Shown here: one piece after another, positions 61,072 to 64,000 of the stretch | How positions within the stretch are numbered: the stretch's first letter is position 1 | Layout: each line of letters begins with the position of its first letter | Made by a program: the position numbers and the translations under genes | Assembly: GCF_012641515.1 (NCBI RefSeq) | Contig: NZ_JABAHY010000011.1 | Coordinates: forward strand, 22,598-86,597 | Source of the DNA: Nesterenkonia sedimenti | Lineage (GTDB): Bacteria > Actinomycetota > Actinomycetes > Actinomycetales > Micrococcaceae | DNA length: 64,000 nt | Reading direction: 5' to 3' | The notes under the pieces: model-generated | Seen by the model: only the letters and a program-made list of their open reading frames with translations | Databases searched by the model: none | Told to the model about the DNA's origin: nothing

Positions 61072-63699
61072 ATGGCCGATGACATAAAGGGCACAGACAC
61101 GCCCGCATACAAGACCCCGGAAGTTCCCGAGAAGCCCGCACTGGAGGGCCTGGAAGCCAAACTCAATGAGGCATGGCAGGCCGAGCGGATCTACCATTTC
61201 GACGAGGACGCCACCCGCGATGAGGTGTACTCCATCGACACCCCGCCGCCGACCGCCTCGGGGTCACTGCACGTCGGCCATATGTTCTCCTACACCCAGA
61301 CCGACGTCGTCGCCCGTTTCAAGCGGATGCGGGGCAAGAAAGTCTTCTACCCCCTGGGCTGGGATGACAATGGGCTTCCCACCGAGCGCCGGGTGCAGAA
61401 CTATTACGGGGTTCGCTGCGATCCCTCCCGCCCCTACGATCCTGACTACACCCCGCCGGAGAAACCGGCGAAGAACCAGCGGGACTGGGATGTGATCTCC
61501 CGACAGAACTTCATCGAACTCTGCGAGAAGCTCACCGTGGAGGACGAGAAGGTCTTCGAGGACCTCTTCACCACCCTGGGGCTCTCCGTGGACTGGCGTC
61601 AGACCTACCGGACCATCGATGACGACTCCCGGGCCGCCAGCCAGCGGGCCTTCCTGCGCGATGTCACCTCCGGCAACGCCTACACCGCTGAGGCCCCGAC
61701 CCTATGGGATGTCAGCTTCCGCACTGCGGTGGCCCAGGCCGAACTCGAGGCCAAGGAGCGCCCCGGGGCCTACTACCGCTACCCCTTCACCACTGAGGAC
61801 GGCTCCGAAGTCGTCATCGCCACCACCCGTCCGGAACTGCTGCCGGCCTGTGTTGCCCTGGTGGCCCACCCCGAGGATGAGCGGTATAAGCACCTCTTCG
61901 ACAAGACGGTGACCTCTCCGCTGTTCGGCGTGGAGGTGCCGGTCAAGGCTCACCGGCTGGCCGATCCCGAAAAGGGTTCGGGTATCGCGATGATCTGTAC
62001 TTTCGGCGATATGACCGATGTGACCTGGTGGCGTGAACTGCAGCTTCCCACCCGGGCACTGATCGGCCGCGATGGTCGCTTCTCCCGGGAGAACCCCGAA
62101 TGGATCACCACGGAGGAAGGCCAGGCCAACTACGAGCAACTGGCTGGTAAGACCGTCCACTCCGCCAAGGAGGCCGTGGTTCAGCTCCTGGAGTCCCATG
62201 AGCTGCTGCGGGCTGAACCGGAGAAGATCACCCATGCGGTGCACTTCTACGAGAAGGGCGATAAGCCCCTTGAGGTGGTCACCTCCCGCCAGTGGTACAT
62301 CCGCAATGGCGGCCGTGACGCCGAGCGCCGGGATCAGCTGATCGAGCGCGGCCGCAAGATCGACTGGCATCCCGGCTTCATGCGCTCGCGCTATGAGAAC
62401 TGGGTGGAGGGCCTCAACGGCGACTGGCTGATCTCCCGCCAGCGCTTCTTCGGTGTGCCGATCCCGGTCTGGTACCCGCTCAACGATGAGGGCGAGCCCG
62501 ATTACGACAACCCGATCCTGCCGTCGGAGGATCAGCTGCCGGTGGATCCTGCCGGTCAGCCGGCCCCCGGTTTCGAGGAGTCCCAGCGCGGTGTGCCCGG
62601 TGGGTTCATCGGCGAGCCCGATGTGCTCGACACCTGGGCGACCTCCTCGCTGACCCCGCAGATCGCGGGCAAATGGGAGCGGGATCCGCAGCTGTTCGAG
62701 AAGGTCTTCCCCTTCGATCTGCGCCCGCAGGGCCATGACATCATCCGCACCTGGCTGTTCTCGACAGTGGTACGGGCTAATTCCCTGCATGACACTGTGC
62801 CGTGGACCAATACCGCCATCTCCGGCTGGATCCTGGATCCGGACCGGAAGAAGATGTCGAAGTCCAAGGGCAATGTGGTGGTGCCCACCGAGCCTCTGGA
62901 GCAGTTCGGCTCAGATGCGGTGCGTTACTGGGCGGCCTCGGCCAAACTCGGTGCCGACACCGCCTATGAGGTCGGCCAGATGAAGATCGGCCGCCGACTG
63001 GCCATCAAACTGCTCAACGCCTCCAAATTCGCCTTCGGGATGGGCGTCACCGAACAGCACATCGTCGGAAACGCCGACGACGCCGCGGTGATCACCGAGC
63101 CGATCGACCGCGCGCTGCTGGCGAAGCTGCGCACTGTGGTCGACCAGGCCACCGAACAGTTCGAGAACTACGACTACGCACGGGCCCTGCAGATCACGGA
63201 GAGCTTCTTCTGGTCCTTCACCGATGACTACGTGGAACTGGTCAAGGACCGCGCCTATGGATCTCAGGGAGAGCAGGCCCAGGCCTCGGTGCGGGCGACC
63301 CTGGCCACCACCCTGGATACGCTGCTGCGACTGTTCGCACCGGTGCTGCCCTTCGCCACTGATGAGGTCTGGCGCTGGTGGCGGCAGGATTCAGTGCATG
63401 CAGCCAGCTGGCCCAAGGCCCAGGACCTGGACGCCGTCGCCGGTTCGGCGGCTGTGCTGGATGCTGTCTCCGAGGCGCTGACCGGTCTGCGCCGGGCCAA
63501 GGCTGAGGCCAAGGTCAAGCAGCGCACCGAGATCATCAGCGCTCGGGTGTCCGGACCGCAGCAGGAGGTGGGCTACATTGAGTCCGCGCTCTCTGATCTG
63601 CAGGCAGCCACCAAGGCCCGGGTCCTTGAGCTGGTTACCGAAGGTGAGACCACCCAGGAGATCGAGATCAGCAACGTGGAGCTGGCCGAGATGGAGTAA
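61072..63699 (+). CDS. valS: Valine--tRNA ligase
   Basis: 875-residue class I aminoacyl-tRNA synthetase. The HIGH-type motif is PPPTASGSLHVGHMFSYTQT and the KMSKS loop is KKMSKSKGNVVVP. The editing domain and the C-terminal anticodon and coiled-coil regions are present. The ATG at 61072 is chosen over 61063 because GGGAGGT directly precedes it and CACAAT lies 7 nt upstream, compatible with a leaderless or very short leader. It is followed by a strong terminator. Confidence 0.97.
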   Translation: MADDIKGTDTPAYKTPEVPEKPALEGLEAKLNEAWQAERIYHFDEDATRDEVYSIDTPPPTASGSLHVGHMFSYTQTDVVARFKRMRGKKVFYPLGWDDNGLPTERRVQNYYGVRCDPSRPYDPDYTPPEKPAKNQRDWDVISRQNFIELCEKLTVEDEKVFEDLFTTLGLSVDWRQTYRTIDDDSRAASQRAFLRDVTSGNAYTAEAPTLWDVSFRTAVAQAELEAKERPGAYYRYPFTTEDGSEVVIATTRPELLPACVALVAHPEDERYKHLFDKTVTSPLFGVEVPVKAHRLADPEKGSGIAMICTFGDMTDVTWWRELQLPTRALIGRDGRFSRENPEWITTEEGQANYEQLAGKTVHSAKEAVVQLLESHELLRAEPEKITHAVHFYEKGDKPLEVVTSRQWYIRNGGRDAERRDQLIERGRKIDWHPGFMRSRYENWVEGLNGDWLISRQRFFGVPIPVWYPLNDEGEPDYDNPILPSEDQLPVDPAGQPAPGFEESQRGVPGGFIGEPDVLDTWATSSLTPQIAGKWERDPQLFEKVFPFDLRPQGHDIIRTWLFSTVVRANSLHDTVPWTNTAISGWILDPDRKKMSKSKGNVVVPTEPLEQFGSDAVRYWAASAKLGADTAYEVGQMKIGRRLAIKLLNASKFAFGMGVTEQHIVGNADDAAVITEPIDRALLAKLRTVVDQATEQFENYDYARALQITESFFWSFTDDYVELVKDRAYGSQGEQAQASVRATLATTLDTLLRLFAPVLPFATDEVWRWWRQDSVHAASWPKAQDLDAVAGSAAVLDAVSEALTGLRRAKAEAKVKQRTEIISARVSGPQQEVGYIESALSDLQAATKARVLELVTEGETTQEIEISNVELAEME

Positions 63700-63721
63700 G
63701 TTCCACAACCACCCCCCTTTG

Positions 63722-63762
63722 AATGGGCCCCGTGCCGGCATCAGCCTGGCGCGGGGCCCATT
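63722..63762 (+). terminator. Terminator after valS
   Basis: AATGGGCCCCG / CGGGGCCCATT stem with further pairs (GCC/GGC) towards the loop and TTTAG after it. It also abuts the stop of the convergent gene, so it may serve both. Confidence 0.75.
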
Positions 63763-64000
63763 TAGTCGTGGTCGGTGTCCAGGGAACGGACCTCTAGGAC
63801 GCCGTTGAGTTCGCTGAGGCGTTGGTGCAGCTGCTCGGGGGAGAGGTATTGGGACCGGGAGAAGCTCATATGGGCATCGACCACGGCACCGGATTCCTCG
63901 CTCTCGCGGCGCTTGGTGCTGCTCAGCGAGGATTGATGGCTATTCACCGTTGAGCGTGGAGCCCTTGTTGGTGGGGGATCCTGCGGCGTCGGCGTGTCTG
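63762..64000 (-). CDS. C-terminal part of a gene leaving the window
   Basis: The minus-strand frame is open to the right edge (no stop upstream) and ends at 63762. It shows VVDAHMSFSRSQYLSPEQLHQ, ELNGVLEVRSLDTDHD at the end, reminiscent of the cytoplasmic C-terminal domain of MgtC/SapB-type or similar membrane proteins, preceded by a Pro/Thr/Ser/Arg-rich stretch. The full gene is needed to name it; this is a partial feature. Confidence 0.45.
   Translation of the reverse strand, partial: DTPTPQDPPPTRAPRSTVNSHQSSLSSTKRRESEESGAVVDAHMSFSRSQYLSPEQLHQRLSELNGVLEVRSLDTDHD

Overview
The window is a high-GC actinobacterial chromosome segment, most likely from the Micrococcales (Micrococcaceae-like). 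The evidence is a mycothione reductase and a mycothiol-type DsbA-fold protein, the gcvH-garA-ftsR-DUF151-MerR gene order also found in Mycobacterium and Corynebacterium, a paired clpP1-clpP2-clpX locus, DUF3039 and DUF2017 proteins, and many start codons placed 6-8 nt after a TANNNT hexamer (likely leaderless mRNAs). The genus cannot be set from the sequence alone.

Layout. 0.1-6.6 kb: leucine biosynthesis (leuCD) and an envelope/phospholipid block (murA, plsC, gpsA, ddl). 6.6-7.1 kb: a gap holding the C-terminal scrap of an IS110-type transposase. 7.1-12.2 kb: DUF3039 protein, SF2 helicase, GNAT, an AbiEi-like/PD-(D/E)XK protein and an alcohol dehydrogenase. 12.2-18.5 kb: NAD salvage (pncA, pncB), clpS, DUF2017, an MBL hydrolase, rph, rdgB and an exonuclease-BRCT protein. 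18.5-28 kb: a shortened ADP-ribosylglycohydrolase-like gene, sbcDC, a membrane protein, alpha/beta hydrolase, mqo and a lone family-5 solute-binding protein.

28-33 kb is accessory DNA. A stub of an SLC13 transporter is followed by a reactive-sulfur detoxification operon: persulfide dioxygenase-rhodanese, rhodanese-membrane protein, TauE/SafE exporter, thioredoxin, and a CstR-like repressor with two matching GGGGTAT operators upstream. After it come a beheaded LysR gene, an IS3-family orfA, a serine-recombinase tail and a tRNA-Leu. This reads as an island scar at a tRNA gene.

33-51.5 kb is mostly core: bcp, tRNA-Lys, tRNA-Pro, tig, clpP1-clpP2-clpX, a trehalose/sugar ABC importer (lpqY-sugABC type), an ABC-2 exporter divergent from a two-component system, gcvH-garA-ftsR-DUF151-MerR, and a ParA-like ATPase. 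51.6-58.1 kb is a catabolic cluster: an ABM monooxygenase, an IclR regulator, a gluconate-2-dehydrogenase-subunit-3-like protein, a GMC oxidoreductase, then a small membrane protein, a sodium:solute symporter and an AEC transporter. A perfect TGTGA-N6-TCACA (CRP/GlxR-type) site lies before the transporter genes. 58.1-64 kb: mycothione reductase, DsbA-like protein, SDR, valS, and the C-terminal end of a gene that leaves the window.

No CRISPR array, prophage or complete insertion sequence was seen. The most interesting items are the sulfur island at tRNA-Leu, the IclR/GMC cluster with its CRP-type site, the AbiEi-nuclease fusion, and the large set of leaderless-type promoters.
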